64,000 nucleotides of DNA, from NCBI GenBank assembly GCA_036873755.1, contig JAVTVY010019539.1, forward strand, positions 1 through 64,000. Direction: 5' to 3'. A program made the position numbers and the translations under genes. Shown piece by piece: positions 1 through 11,036 of this stretch; position 1 is the first letter of the stretch; every line of letters starts with the position of its first letter. The notes under the pieces are model-generated. The model was not told where the DNA came from. It saw only the letters and a program-made list of their open reading frames with translations, and made no database searches. Source of the stretch: Hanleya hanleyi (lineage: Eukaryota; Mollusca; Polyplacophora; Lepidopleurida; Hanleyidae).

Positions 1-1125
1 CCCACAATTCCCTGTCTGCGCATGCGCAGAATGTTGACCAGGTCCGAGACACTAGTCCAGGTGGATGCTCCCTCACCTATGCTTCACATTGATACCCCAT
101 ACGACTCCATCGGACCAATAGTGGCCCACCCAGACCCCAAAACGTCTATTTCCATACCATTTTCCCACAATTTTCCCGTTGTCAGAATGCTGACAACGCC
201 CGATCCACTAGGCCAGACAGATGCTTCTCCATGTATGCTTCACAATGATACCTCATTCGACTCCATCGGCCCACTAGGGGTCCACTTAGACCCCAAAACG
301 GCTATGTCCATACACTTTCTCTACTGCGCATGCGCAGAATGACGCCAGTTTTACGTCACACCCATTCCGTCCGATGCTCCCTCACGACTGCTTTACAATG
401 ATACCTCACTTGATGCAATCGGCCCACTAGTGGTCCACCTAGACCCAAAAACGTCTACTTCCATAGTGTTTGTCTACTGCGCATGCGCAGAATGACATCA
501 GTTTTACGTTTCGGCCATCCCGTCGGATGCGCCCTCACGTGTGCTTTACAATGATACCTCACTCGATGCAAGTGACCCACTAGAGGCCCACCTAGACCCC
601 AAAACGTGTATTTCCATACCCTTTGTCTACTGCGCATGCGTAGAATGACGTTATTTTTACGTTTCGGCCATACCGTCGGATGCTCCCTCACGACTGCTTT
701 TCAACGATACCTCACTCGACCCAATCGGACATATACTGGCCCCTCTAGGCCCCAAACCGGCTATTTGCATAGTGTTTGTCTACTGTGCATGCGCAGAATG
801 ACGTCATTTTTACGTTTGGGCCATACCGTCCGATGCTCCCTCACGACTGCTTTACAATGATACCTCACTCGATCCCATTGGACCAATAATGGCCCACATA
901 GGCCCCAAAACGTCTATTTGCATAGTATTTGTCTACTGCGCATGCGCAGAATGACGTCAGTTCCACGTTTCAGCCATCCCATCGGATGCTCCCTCACGTT
1001 TGCTTTACAATGATACCTCACTCGACCCAATTGGACAACTAGGGGCCCCTCTAGGCCCCAAAACGATCATGTTCATACCCTTTTCCCACTGCGCATGCGC
1101 ACAGTGACATTGGCTAGTGCGCCAG
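1..1125. repeat. 153-bp satellite array
   Basis: About seven tandem units. The core TGCGCATGCGCAGAATGAC recurs near 19, 326, 479, 632, 785, 938 and 1091, so the last five intervals are each 153 bp. The unit near 172 has a diverged core. Each unit also holds a GATGCTCCCTCACG block, an ACAATGATACCTCACTCGA block and a CCCCAAAACG block. 153 is divisible by three, so open frames run across units on both strands; I do not regard these as genes. The palindrome TGCGCATGCGCA matches the NRF-1 consensus. Related but diverged units occur at 18420-18680 and 24240-24500. Confidence 0.9.
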
Positions 1126-1180
1126 TATGGGCTATATAGTAGACATATATACGCTATTTTCAACCTTGGTTTGTACCATA

Positions 1181-1240
1181 GGACTCGTGGTGTAATGGAT
1201 AACGTGTCTGCCTCTTGATAAAACGACCCGGGTTCAATTA
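1181..1240 (+). pseudogene. tRNA-like sequence, 3' part cut off
   Basis: The 5' end reads GGACTCGTGGTGTAATGGAT, which fits an acceptor stem plus a good A-box/D-loop. GACCCGGGTTCAATT further on fits a B-box/T-arm. The anticodon stem does not pair well (loop about CTCTTGA), and the T-arm is cut at about 1239, where a reversed Penelope-like 3' end begins. It may be a tRNA pseudogene or the head of a tRNA-derived SINE. I cannot assign an amino acid. Confidence 0.45.
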
Positions 1241-1860
1241 CAAGCGTCTAGTCCGTCATTCATAATCCAGCCGTCGTCCATTAGAGAATATCCGCGTCCA
1301 TAATCCAAAGACCTATTTCATATTCTATATAACAGTATTAGCACCAAATTCAAAAAGACAATGATAGTATACATAAACATAAGCTTGTTTCCTGCAAGAG
1401 AGAAGCGGTCAACAGTTTTCAATGATGCCGGCAAGACATCATGATATTCCAAAAATATCAAATCCGTATCGCTGATCAGTATTCTTCATCCATAATATTC
1501 GTTGTAAAGTCGTCATCTAAAGAATGATGTATCTCAGTCACGCTTTGATTGTGACTGTTCATATGAGTACCATGAGGATCTTGAAGTACATGGGTTCATA
1601 CGACCCCTAGCCCCGGGTTAAGCGGAATTAGACACAAGTTACGAAACGTAGCGCCATAGATCTTGCACGCTACGTTCGTATTTTGCTATCAGCATGCGAT
1701 ATGTACCGCCAAATTTGAGAAAGTTTGAGTGGAGGCGCTTGGTGGAATAGCCCTGTTTTATAAGTTTCTGCAACAATGTTTTGTGACGTTGGTTAAAATC
1801 ATCACATTTAACACAGGATCTAGCAAATGCTACTAAGCGAGATATGTATACGCCATATGC
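1239..1860 (-). mobile_element. Penelope-like element, 5'-truncated 3' fragment
   Basis: This is the reverse complement of about 41466-42094, the end of the reverse-transcriptase frame plus the 3' untranslated part. The shared 3' terminus, read on the minus strand, is GGACTAGACGCTTGTAATT. Truncation at the 5' end is typical of target-primed retrotransposition. It lies directly against the tRNA-like head at 1181-1240. It shows several substitutions relative to the 40-42 kb copy and no intact frame. Confidence 0.85.
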
Positions 1861-2884
1861 ACCACTAGGACCCTTTCATTGTATGGAGAAACTGAGGGTT
1901 CCCCACTGGCCATTTAGCATGGGCCAATAGAGGCAAATATTGTCGGGGACCCTGTACAGGCCATGGATGCTTCGGAAGGGCAGATAAAAGCTACGTACTT
2001 GTCCCGGAGAGGGCCGGACGTTGCGGGAGAGGGCCGGATATTGCCGGAGATTGCCGAAGATTTGCCGGCTTCTAATTGGACGAGAGCTCGGTGACGTCAT
2101 CGCTTTGACGGCTTCTGATTGGACGAGAGCCCCGCATGCTCCGCGCCCCCTGGCGGCGATCCGCAGTAAAATGAGCCCCAATTTGCCCTTTTACTACTAC
2201 TCACGCCGTCCTCACATTTGCGTACAGTTCGCCATCCATAAGATGGCTTGCGAATCGTGTATCTCCATTATCGCGGAGCGGTACTTTACCGGATTCTTTT
2301 CGGCCTTCATCCGGGGGAGAACAGACTCGAGAAATCTGATAAATTACAGGTTTTCATACCACTCATGAAACAGATATTGCCTGGCCTTACAAAATATATA
2401 GGTATGAATAACTTTCGTATCATACAAGAGGTGTGGTGGATCTGTAATTTTGAACAAGTAGGACATCACATGACTCGAAAATGACGAGTTACGTTGGGGT
2501 TACGTCCATAGACTTTTGCTGATTGGTTGACGAAGTCATGTGGTATTGATTTCTGGAAATTCCCTCTTGCAGTTGCCGAAAGTAGGCTGAAAATGGATAC
2601 ACACGATCCCAGGGTCAGTCTTACCGCGTATAGATGACCAAAATGGTTACAGGATGGCCGTCCTCATTCATGGCCTCCATGTTGTTGCACTCATGATCAC
2701 GTCATTCTTCACAACCGGGTTGTTTCGACGCAAACAGAAGAGCTGAATCCGCTAGAGTTGCATCCCCTCTTGCAGGCAAACAATTTATACGAGAGTGACG
2801 GTGTGAACGGGAACGTAAATAACGAATCTCACAAAACGAGGAACGCAAAATTATAACTTGGTGGAATACAGAGAACAGAAATTT
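1861..2884. other. Unique-looking spacer with GC-rich patch
   Basis: No recognisable gene. The short open frames here do not resemble known proteins. A GC-rich stretch at about 2010-2165 is promoter-like and is listed separately. 2530-2880 shows nothing I recognise. Confidence 0.4.
2040..2165 (+). promoter_or_regulatory. Promoter-like patch with paired CCAAT/CRE motifs
   Basis: A direct repeat CGGCTTCTRATTGGACGAGAGC (22 bp) lies at 2066-2087 and 2109-2130. Each copy contains ATTGG, an inverted CCAAT box. Between them is GTGACGTCAT, a CRE/ATF-like site. CCGGAGATTGCCG-type repeats lie just upstream. A close relative, CGGCTCTGATTGGACAAGAGC, lies at about 23742-23762 inside the right arm of the palindromic element, and its inverse near 19218-19240. 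The patch may therefore be a relic of that element family. Function is inferred from motifs only. Confidence 0.4.
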
Positions 2885-5800
2885 AACGAGAGATCCTGAA
2901 GGATCTTGGCGCCCACCATTGTCCGATAATTGTAAGCTAATGACTAGAGGATCTTTTTGTCCATTGTTACTAAGAACAGACAATTGATTTGTAATTTTGT
3001 TTACAGAATTTCGAATCTGAGTGAAAAAGATTGAAAAAGGCCACTGAAAAACACTGAAAAGCCACTGAAAAAGATATGATAATAAGTTTCAGGAGTTTCA
3101 AGATTTCTAGAAACTTTACTTATGTCGGTTGTTATAATACAAGAGAAATGAGCAAAGTTAGTCTGAAAGTGAATGTACTGAGGATCCTTCGCCTTTGTTT
3201 TGTAGTATTTTTTTTATTTATTTTTTTTGCACGTGTCATCATTGGGTACTGGAAGCGAAGACCAATCTCTTTGACACTTTGGCATGAGCTATGAAACATA
3301 CTTCAGATTTTATAATTAGGAACGAATGCTAATTCTGTTCTGTTTCTTGGGCTATTTTGAGATATCTCTTTTAAGATACCATGCAGCTGCATGTTAATTA
3401 TTGTTTGTAACTGTTTCTTATTCTATTCACTGTTGTCTGTCATCTTGTAATTGTACATGTATGTGTAATATGTCTGTTGGGAGAGGCGTTCAAATAGGCT
3501 CTGTCTGTTCGCCGATCCCTGTTTCCTGGTGAAATAAATATACTGTTTAAATCAAGATACCATGCTCGAAAATAGTAAGATGGTACAATAATGCTTAATA
3601 CTGAAGGGATCCGGTCCGCGCAGTAATGTTGAAACTTCAAAAGTGCCTGGATCCTGATTATCTCCCTTGGATCAAAACATCCAGTAGTCTACAGTTGTCG
3701 AGTTGTGACAATGAGTCACAAGACTGAGGTCGGCATACGAAACGGTGGAGCAGTTCACTTGCTACTGCATGGACTAAAGAAGGCTGATTTAAAATTTGAA
3801 GAAATACATTTTAATTCAGAATTATTTGAACTCCTTGATATGAAAGGTGAAGGTACGGATATTCTCTATAGTCAATATATAGAATATGCCCCACCGTTTG
3901 ATCTGCCGACTCTTGTGATGCAACGTCACTTGAGAATACCAAATTAATTTGGAGCGTAACTTGGATTTTCGAATCGGACCAAAAAAGGTATCTTGCACTA
4001 ATAGGCCCCATGTGAGACCTGTGTACCAAATTTCAGAAAAACCCATGAAATATTTCCCAAGAATTCACGGTAACAATGTTTCAAGGGGAAATTCAAGATG
4101 GCCGCCTTGTGGCCATATTGGATCTTCGATTCGGACCGAAAAAGGTACCTTGCACAACTAGACCATAAGGGAAACCTGTGTACCAAATTTGAGAAAGATC
4201 CATGCAGTACTTCCTGAAAAATCACGATAACAAATTTGCATGGGAAAATCCAAGATGGCCGCCTGTTTTGCCATATTGAATTTTCGAATCGGACCAGAAA
4301 AGGTATCTTGTACAACTACACGACAAGGTGAACCTGTGTACCTAATTTAACAAACATCCATGCAGTAGTTCCTGAGAAATCGCAATAACAAAGTTTCATG
4401 GGGAAATCCAAGATGGCCGCCTGATGGACATATTGGATTTTGGAATCGGACCAAAAAAGGTTTCTTGCACAACTGGACCCCAAGGGGAACATGTGTCCCA
4501 AATTTGAGAAAGATCCGTGCAGTAGTTCCTGAGAAATCGCGATAACAAGGTTTCATGGGGAAATCCAAGATGGCTGCCTGGTGGCCATATTGGATTTTCG
4601 AATCGGACCGAAAAAGGTTTGTTGCACAACTAGACCCCAAGGGGAACCTGTGTACCAAATTTGAGAAAGATCCATGCAGTAGTTCCTGAGAAATCGCGAT
4701 AACAAGGTTTCATGGGGAAATCCAAGATGGCTGCCTGGTGGCTATATTGGATTTTCGAATCGAACCAAAAAAGGTTTCTTGCACAACTAGACCCCAAGGG
4801 GAACCTGCGTAACAAATTTGAGAAAGATCTATGCAGTTGTTCCTAAGAAATCATGATAACAAGGTTTTACGGGAAAATCCAAGATGGCTGCCTGGTGGCC
4901 ATATTGGATTTTCGAATCGGTCCAGAAAAGGTATCTGCACATCTAGACCTCAAGAGGAACCTGTGTACCAAATTTCAGAAAGATCCGTGCAGTAGTTCCT
5001 GAGACATCGCGATAACAAGGTTTTACGGGAAAATCCAAGATGGCCGCCCTGTGGCCATATTGGATTTTCGAATCGGACCAGAAAAGGTATCTGCACAACT
5101 AGGCCCCAAGGAGAATCTCTGTACCAAATTTCAGAAAGATCCATGCAGTAGTTCCTGAGAAATCGTGATAACAAGGTTTCATGGGAAATCCAAGATGGCC
5201 GCCCTGTGGCCATATTGGATTTTCGAATCGGACCAGAAAAGGTATCTGCACATCTAGACCCCAAGAGGAACCTGTGTACCAAATTTCAGAAAGATCCGTG
5301 CAGTAGTTCCTGAGAAATCGTGATAACAAGGTTTCATGGGGAAATCCAAGATGGCTGCCCTGTGACCATATTGGATTTTCGAATCGGACCAGAAAAGGTA
5401 TCTGCACATCTAGACCCGAAGGGGAACCTGTGTGCCAAATTTCAGAAAGATCCGTGCCGTAGTTCCTGAGAAATCGCGATAACAAGGTTTCATGGAGAAA
5501 TCCAAGATGGCCGCCCTGTGGCCATATTGGATTTTCGAATCAGACCAGAAAAGTATCTGCACAACTATACCCCAAGGAGAATCTCTGTACCGAATTTCAG
5601 AAAGATCCATGCAGTAGTTCCTGAGAAATCGTGATAACAGGGTTTCATGGAGAAATCCAAGATGGCCGCCCTGTGGCCATATTGGATTTTCGAATCGGAC
5701 CAGAAAAGGTATCTGCACATCCCTGTGTACAAAACCTGTGTACAAAATTTCAGAAAGATCCGTGCAGTAGTTCCTGAGAAATCGCGATAACAAGGTTTCA

Positions 5801-6058
5801 TGGGGAAATCCAAGATGGCCGCCCTGTGGCCATATTGGATTTTCGAATCGGGCTAGAAAAGTTATCTGCACAACTAGACCCCAAGGGGAACATGTGTGCG
5901 AAATTTTAGAAAGATCCGTGCAGTAGTTCCCGAGAAACAAGATAACAACAATTGTTTACGGACGGACGACGGACGACGGACGGACTGACTGACGGACGAC
6001 GGACCACGGACGAAAGGCGATTTGAACAGCCCACCATCTGGTGATGGTGGGCTAAAAA
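2885..6058 (-). mobile_element. 157-bp tandem-core element (pearl/Helentron-like), minus copy
   Basis: Read on the minus strand, it starts with TTTTT and the hairpin AGCCCACCATC-ACCA-GATGGTGGGCT (about 6028-6058). A GTCCGTC-rich leader follows, then about 12 units of 157 bp, then a roughly 1.07-kb non-repetitive tail ending at the dyad AGATCCTGAAGGATCT (2885-2906). Plus-strand copies at 11037-13588 and 58406-60277 share the same order and the same two ends, which defines the element. No transposase is present. The layout resembles non-autonomous Helentron-type elements with minisatellite cores; that assignment is inference. Confidence 0.75.
3965..5945 (-). repeat. 157-bp tandem core of minus copy
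   Basis: Successive units carry CGAATCGGACC, CCAAGATGGC and CAGTAGTTCCTGAGAAATC at 157-bp steps, for example 4531 to 4688. Units near the tail are the most diverged, and the central ones are nearly alike, as expected of homogenising tandem arrays. 157 is 3x52+1, so the reading frame rotates in each unit. This generates many overlapping but meaningless open frames. Confidence 0.9.
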
Positions 6059-7140
6059 TAGGAAAATACGGTGAACGTGGAATACGTCCAGAACGTGTGT
6101 ACGCAAAATTAGTTTTCCTCAGAACTGAGAACGGATAATGAAAATATGATATCACAGCTTGGACTCTGTAATAGGAATTGCCACGCCCCCTCTCCCTATA
6201 TATCACAGCTAGAGTTTCTGAGTTAACCCGAGACAGTGTGAAAACGACGTACAAAGCAGATTCCCTGGGAATGAGAGTGGGACTGGTGGTATCGCATGTG
6301 AATCTGTGGTTTAGTGCGAACACCAGATTGCATGTTTTGCTCTGACAACTGATTATTATTCATTTTAAAGACACTTTTCAAGTTGATCGAAACTCAGTTT
6401 GTTTGTTACGGGGAATAAACATACTGTTCAGGTTCGTTATTCGAGGGGACCAGCAATTATTTTTTTCAGATACGGAAATCTGTAATTTTTTGATTATGAG
6501 TAGTTTGAACTCCAAACCCTGTATAGCAAGAGAGAATGTTATGCTCGATATCTTATGCTCGAGAATGTTATATTCGTATCCCAAATCTGACGCCAGGGGA
6601 CGCTGCTCGGGGCGCGGCTATGAGTCGCTGAATGACTGTTCCCCGCGAATAAGGAACTGCGAACTGCGCACCGCTGTCGAACTTTATAAACGTTGTTCCG
6701 GTGAAGGAAATCTTAAAATGGTTGAACATTTAAGCTGACTGTATTATTATTCATCGCATTTGCCGACCACGTGTATGTTCACGTAAGATACTATTTTTTA
6801 GTGCGTCTGATAAACGAAAGTGATATCCGTCTTAATTGTAGATCATTTGTCCGTGTATATGGAATCTTATGAAATGATCCATAATGGCTGAATTGAACTG
6901 AACAAAGTGAATTTCGTTCAACTGGGATTTAATAAAATTATAAATATCCCGATATGGACACACACATTAGATGTGCTTTTGTTTACGTCATTTCGTGGAT
7001 ATATTTGCTAAAACTGGCCACTCTCGTACGGCAAAGCAAAACTGTCCCAATTTACGATAAAATTGACCGTACCGGGTTTAGGAAATAACATCACACTGAA
7101 TACTAATGACTCTAATTTACATATTTATCAAGACAGAAAC
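6059..7140. other. No recognisable gene
   Basis: A 111-codon open frame at 6403-6738 resembles nothing I know and lacks domain signatures. I see no repeat structure that links this stretch to other parts of the window. Confidence 0.3.
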
Positions 7141-7326
7141 ATGGAAACTCCCACTGAGAAGAAATCCTTTGAATGTCCACTATGTGGAATTAGGTGCTCA
7201 CTAAAAGCGAACCTGAATAGACACACGAAAACGCACACTGGAGAGAAACCTTTCAAATGTTCAATGTGTGACTATACATTAAAGGGTTCATTCCAGATGT
7301 TTCTGGAGCACCAATGGTCCGTATAG
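7141..7326 (+). CDS. C2H2 zinc-finger fragment (possible exon)
   Basis: From the ATG at 7141 the frame encodes 61 residues. One complete finger is visible, CPLCGIRCSLKANLNRHTKTH (C-x2-C-x12-H-x3-H). It is followed by the canonical HTGEKPFKC linker and the first half of a second finger (CSMCDYTLK), which loses its histidines. The open frame continues upstream to about 7063 without an ATG. It could be a terminal part of a host zinc-finger gene with a splice donor inside the second finger, or a captured fragment. No neighbouring exon was recognised. DNA binding is inferred from the motif. Confidence 0.5.
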   Translation: METPTEKKSFECPLCGIRCSLKANLNRHTKTHTGEKPFKCSMCDYTLKGSFQMFLEHQWSV

Positions 7327-9738
7327 TAAAGTGTTCATATCGGGATCTAGAATAATACATATCAACACAGAAAATGTCTTCATTTATATAACTGAATTCT
7401 TGTCATTTTCATAACCGTATTCAATATTTGTATTTACAGCGCATGCTCCATTTCGCAGGCTCCAATAACACCCCTGCCTCCAATAGCGGAAGTTGACCTT
7501 TACTACGTTGCTATGACGTATAGGGGAAACCAACCAACGCACGGTTCAGTTTGAATCCGACCAAACAACTCCTTTAGTGTTGCACATGAGCGAACTACTT
7601 TTCATATGCTCTGTCCAGATAAACAGGGAAAATTATCTTCAGATAATTCTTTTAACGCTAGGTCAACGGAGGTATTATGCAGACTTGAAAAGTAATCAAA
7701 ATTTTCGTTAAACATCTATTTTACTATATATGATGTCACTGCCGGCGATGTGCGCGAAGGCCCCGAATCCGGTCCAAAAATCTGACTGGTGGCTGGGGTG
7801 TTATTAGACCCACTGCGAGGTGGTTGACATTTTATATGAAATAAAGCTGATCGAGGAAACTATATCCGGGTTTGACTAGGTTTGTACATGTTGCATGGCT
7901 CTGTCGTTTAAAATCGAAATATGTTGAAAGTAGAAATGTCACTTGTATTCATTGTTCATTTTAAATGAAATTGCGTGGATAATTCCTTTGTTGGACTATT
8001 GTTCGCTTAGTTAAATGGGAGGAGCTGCCTGTGTTTCCAATTCCGGAAGAGTGCCTTCAGCGGGGGGTTGATAATAAAACCAGTCAGCCATTCTGGAACA
8101 GGTTTAAGTTCAGGTGAGTTCAGTTCAGGTAGAACTGCTACCTGTACACTAAACAAGGAAGATTGCAGGTCAGAAAAGTGGTAGCCGATGAATACCGATA
8201 GGCCCACTATTCAAAGTTGGCTCTCGGGTACATTAACCGGTATTATATGTGATATAGTCAATAACGGCGACTGACGAGCTTACGGCGGTTTGCAGTTAAA
8301 TATATCGATTTACCGGTGTCTAGTTTGAACCTCATCGTAAATTAGGTATGTAACTGATATTTGATTGAATTGGTATTGCATTGTTCATTGTCGACCGGTT
8401 CATCGGGGAAAAGTGGGTCGAAAAGTGGGTCGAACGAGTCGAATTTATATTATTCCAACGTATCGAACATAGATCGATATATCCCCCAGTAATTCATTAC
8501 TTTTCATACTCAATGAGAAACCCCAAAATAACCTTACGCGAATTACCGAAGTATAAAGTTCAATCGTTAAATACATTTTGTGAAACGTTCTGGCATCCTT
8601 CATTCCTCCACTCAGCATTTTGACAAAATCCGTTGTATACGCGAGTAGTACGCTCCACAACATAAACTGGATGCCTGCCTGATTCTCTGATGTGATGGTT
8701 AAAGTGAATCAGACTCTGCGTCTTTCCGGCAGGGAGAAAATCTTCTATTGTGGGATAGATTAACTTTCAGGTGCTAAGAGGGCAAAGTGAGGTCCTCTCA
8801 AGGATGTACAATTCTCAGATAGTGGGCGCATTTTGTGACTACCCGGGTAAGACCAAGATGGAGAAAACCATATGAATTGATGTGATATCTGACGGTCGTA
8901 ATTCATATAGATGGAGGTCCAAGTTATAGTTAAACGACGAGTAAAAATCCGGTCCCCCTCTTCTGGCTATTTACGCTAAAATTACGGCTTGAACAACTGA
9001 GTTTAGTAAATTGCTGTCTTCAATCCATATCCTATCGATCACCACCGTTTTTTGGGGTCGGACTCTTCGGGAGGATATAATTGATTATAACAGCATAAAT
9101 CCACACACACCGACGTTTTCTCCCAGCCATCTCTGTTTACCTGAAGGATTTCGCGCCGTGAGGTCAACGAACAGGAGTACACGATACATTTGAATGAGAT
9201 CACGTGACTCTTTCGGGTCCCCAAGTTATCGTCGCACTTCCACAACAGCACTAGCTCTGCAAACACCCGATCACGTATTGTGGCAGTGCGAGGATTCAAT
9301 TCAATTCACAGTTGGTTTTCTCCATCTAGGTAAGACTTACCCTGCCTAAGAACTATTTAATTCGCCTCTTTCACATGTGTCGATCACATGACCTGCTGGG
9401 TGAGTTCCGGTCGTTTGGCGTCGTACGATTTGCATGGAGCACCCTAGTTTTTCGTTGACAGCGTCTGTTGCATATGAGTGAAAATTATAGAAGTCGTCTT
9501 GCTTGAAAGCCAATGCACTTCTGAAATATTATTTACCAGAATCAAACTGCAAAACTTCGTTTTAAAAAAAATTCCCATTGACTTCAATGTTATTTTCGCG
9601 ACCGTCAAATCTCCCCCAGGTTACGTCCCATATGCAGTCGGCCGGAACTCACCCAAAATGTACCACGTGACTGCACTTGTGCATCTCCCGAATTTGGTTG
9701 CATCAGCTGTGCCCCGTACACAAAGGTTGTAAATAACA
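7327..9738. other. No recognisable gene
   Basis: About 2.4 kb with only short open frames. A small hairpin AGGTAG...CTACCT lies near 8129-8148. No transposase, reverse transcriptase or RNA gene was seen. Confidence 0.3.
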
Positions 9739-11008
9739 TAAGGCCCCATAAAAAAAATGCCTTGTTTCCAATCACCGCCCGCCCCGATTTTTCCGCCCGC
9801 CCCGATTTATTTTTTATTTTTTATTTTTTTCTCACCTGCCTTGTTGGTGTTTCTTCTGGTATAAAATGAGCCTGAACTGACTCTGGTTTGCATCAGTGAC
9901 TGTTGTGGCGCGCTATGAATGCGTGTTGTGTTATTTTACACGCGAAAGTCTTACCTTGTGCGATTACCCGGGCCTTGCCAGCACTGGACTTGATGTTTCT
10001 TCTGTGCGCCATTGGATGTCATGGTTATTAGATACTGTCCTGAATCGAGACTTCTTACTTGACTTTTTTTCACAGCTCCACAGCAATAAAGAAGTTGTTA
10101 TCCATATAATAGCATTGTGTTCTTACTTGACTGTTTCGTGTGTGGACAACCCGAAGATGTCTTTTCCAAGACTGTGATAATGATTCTGTTACTTTTTGAT
10201 CTGTAATTGGACCTCGTTGAAGGTCTTTCAATGACAGGTATCTTTGCTGTAATCAAGGCGACATGTCCGTGCTATATTGTCGCGATTTTTGCAATTTTAT
10301 GGTTGTAATCTCATTTTCATTCTATTTGTGTATAAATTTCTAGTCGTATATAAATGTATACTAGTAATACAGGAACACAACATCTGCCGCATTATCACGG
10401 TATAAATGTATAGTTGATATTTATTTTCCGTTGAAGAACTTCCGTTGTTCTATTCCTCAGTGATATAGTTTCATGCCAAGTGGACTAGTGGTATGACTGC
10501 CCAAGGTAATATTCATGAACGTCAAATTATGCATCATGTTCTCCATTTCGCGAGAATAGCTCAGCTTATTGTTTTCTGCTGAAATGAAACACCCACAGTT
10601 TTGTCTTTCAAATCACAATGATTCAGATTTTATCAATACCATCTTTCGAGATCTGTCTACCTGCATAGGAATGGAGTGTTTGCGACTACGAAATCAGAAT
10701 GAGATGACCTCACATGTAGCAGTATGCAGGTGAGAATGGAAATACAAACGCCATGGGATTTCTGTTGATTTATCCAATATATTTAGTCAATCTCTAGCAA
10801 GACCGTGAACAAAACTAAACTCATTAAAATGAATTGTATATATACCATTTAGGACCAAATTAGACTATCACTATCTTAATATCAGTGGATTCTCGAATGA
10901 ACTGAACCATTCCTATGCCCTTCCGAAAATAAAAAATAAAAAAGGGCCGCCCGTCAGACCTTTTGAAAAGTCAGTGATGGGAAACAAGGCATTTTTTTAT
11001 GGGGCCTA
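9739..11008. mobile_element. DNA element bounded by inverted repeats of about 80 bp
   Basis: The left end, AGGCCCCATAAAAAAAATGC plus CTTGTTTCCAATCACCGCCCG, is the imperfect reverse complement of the right end at about 10930-11008 (GGGAAACAAGGCATTTTTTTATGGGGCCT). T/A-rich runs lie just inside both ends. The interior has no transposase and no long conserved frame. A fragment CAGCTCCACAGCAATAAAGAAGTTGTTATCC at about 10075-10105 matches the foldback at 29298-29471. I see no clear target duplication. It is probably a non-autonomous DNA transposon. Confidence 0.55.
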
Positions 11009-11036
11009 ACCATGTTTCTCTTGTTTATATTGTACA

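Noticed and set aside
606..860. Open frames in the 153-bp satellite
   Set aside because: The period is a multiple of three, so any stop-free unit stays open. No protein-like composition or start context.
1181..1254. Functional tRNA gene with a paired acceptor stem (GGACT...AGTCC)
   Set aside because: The AGTCC that would close the acceptor stem belongs to the Penelope-like 3' end, as its other copies show, and the anticodon stem does not pair.
3998..5940. Long minus-strand open frames repeating FPLGSSCARNLFWSDSKIQY-type peptides
   Set aside because: They are translations of the 157-bp satellite. The unit length forces the frame to rotate, so similar peptides appear in several frames and on both strands; this is not a gene family.
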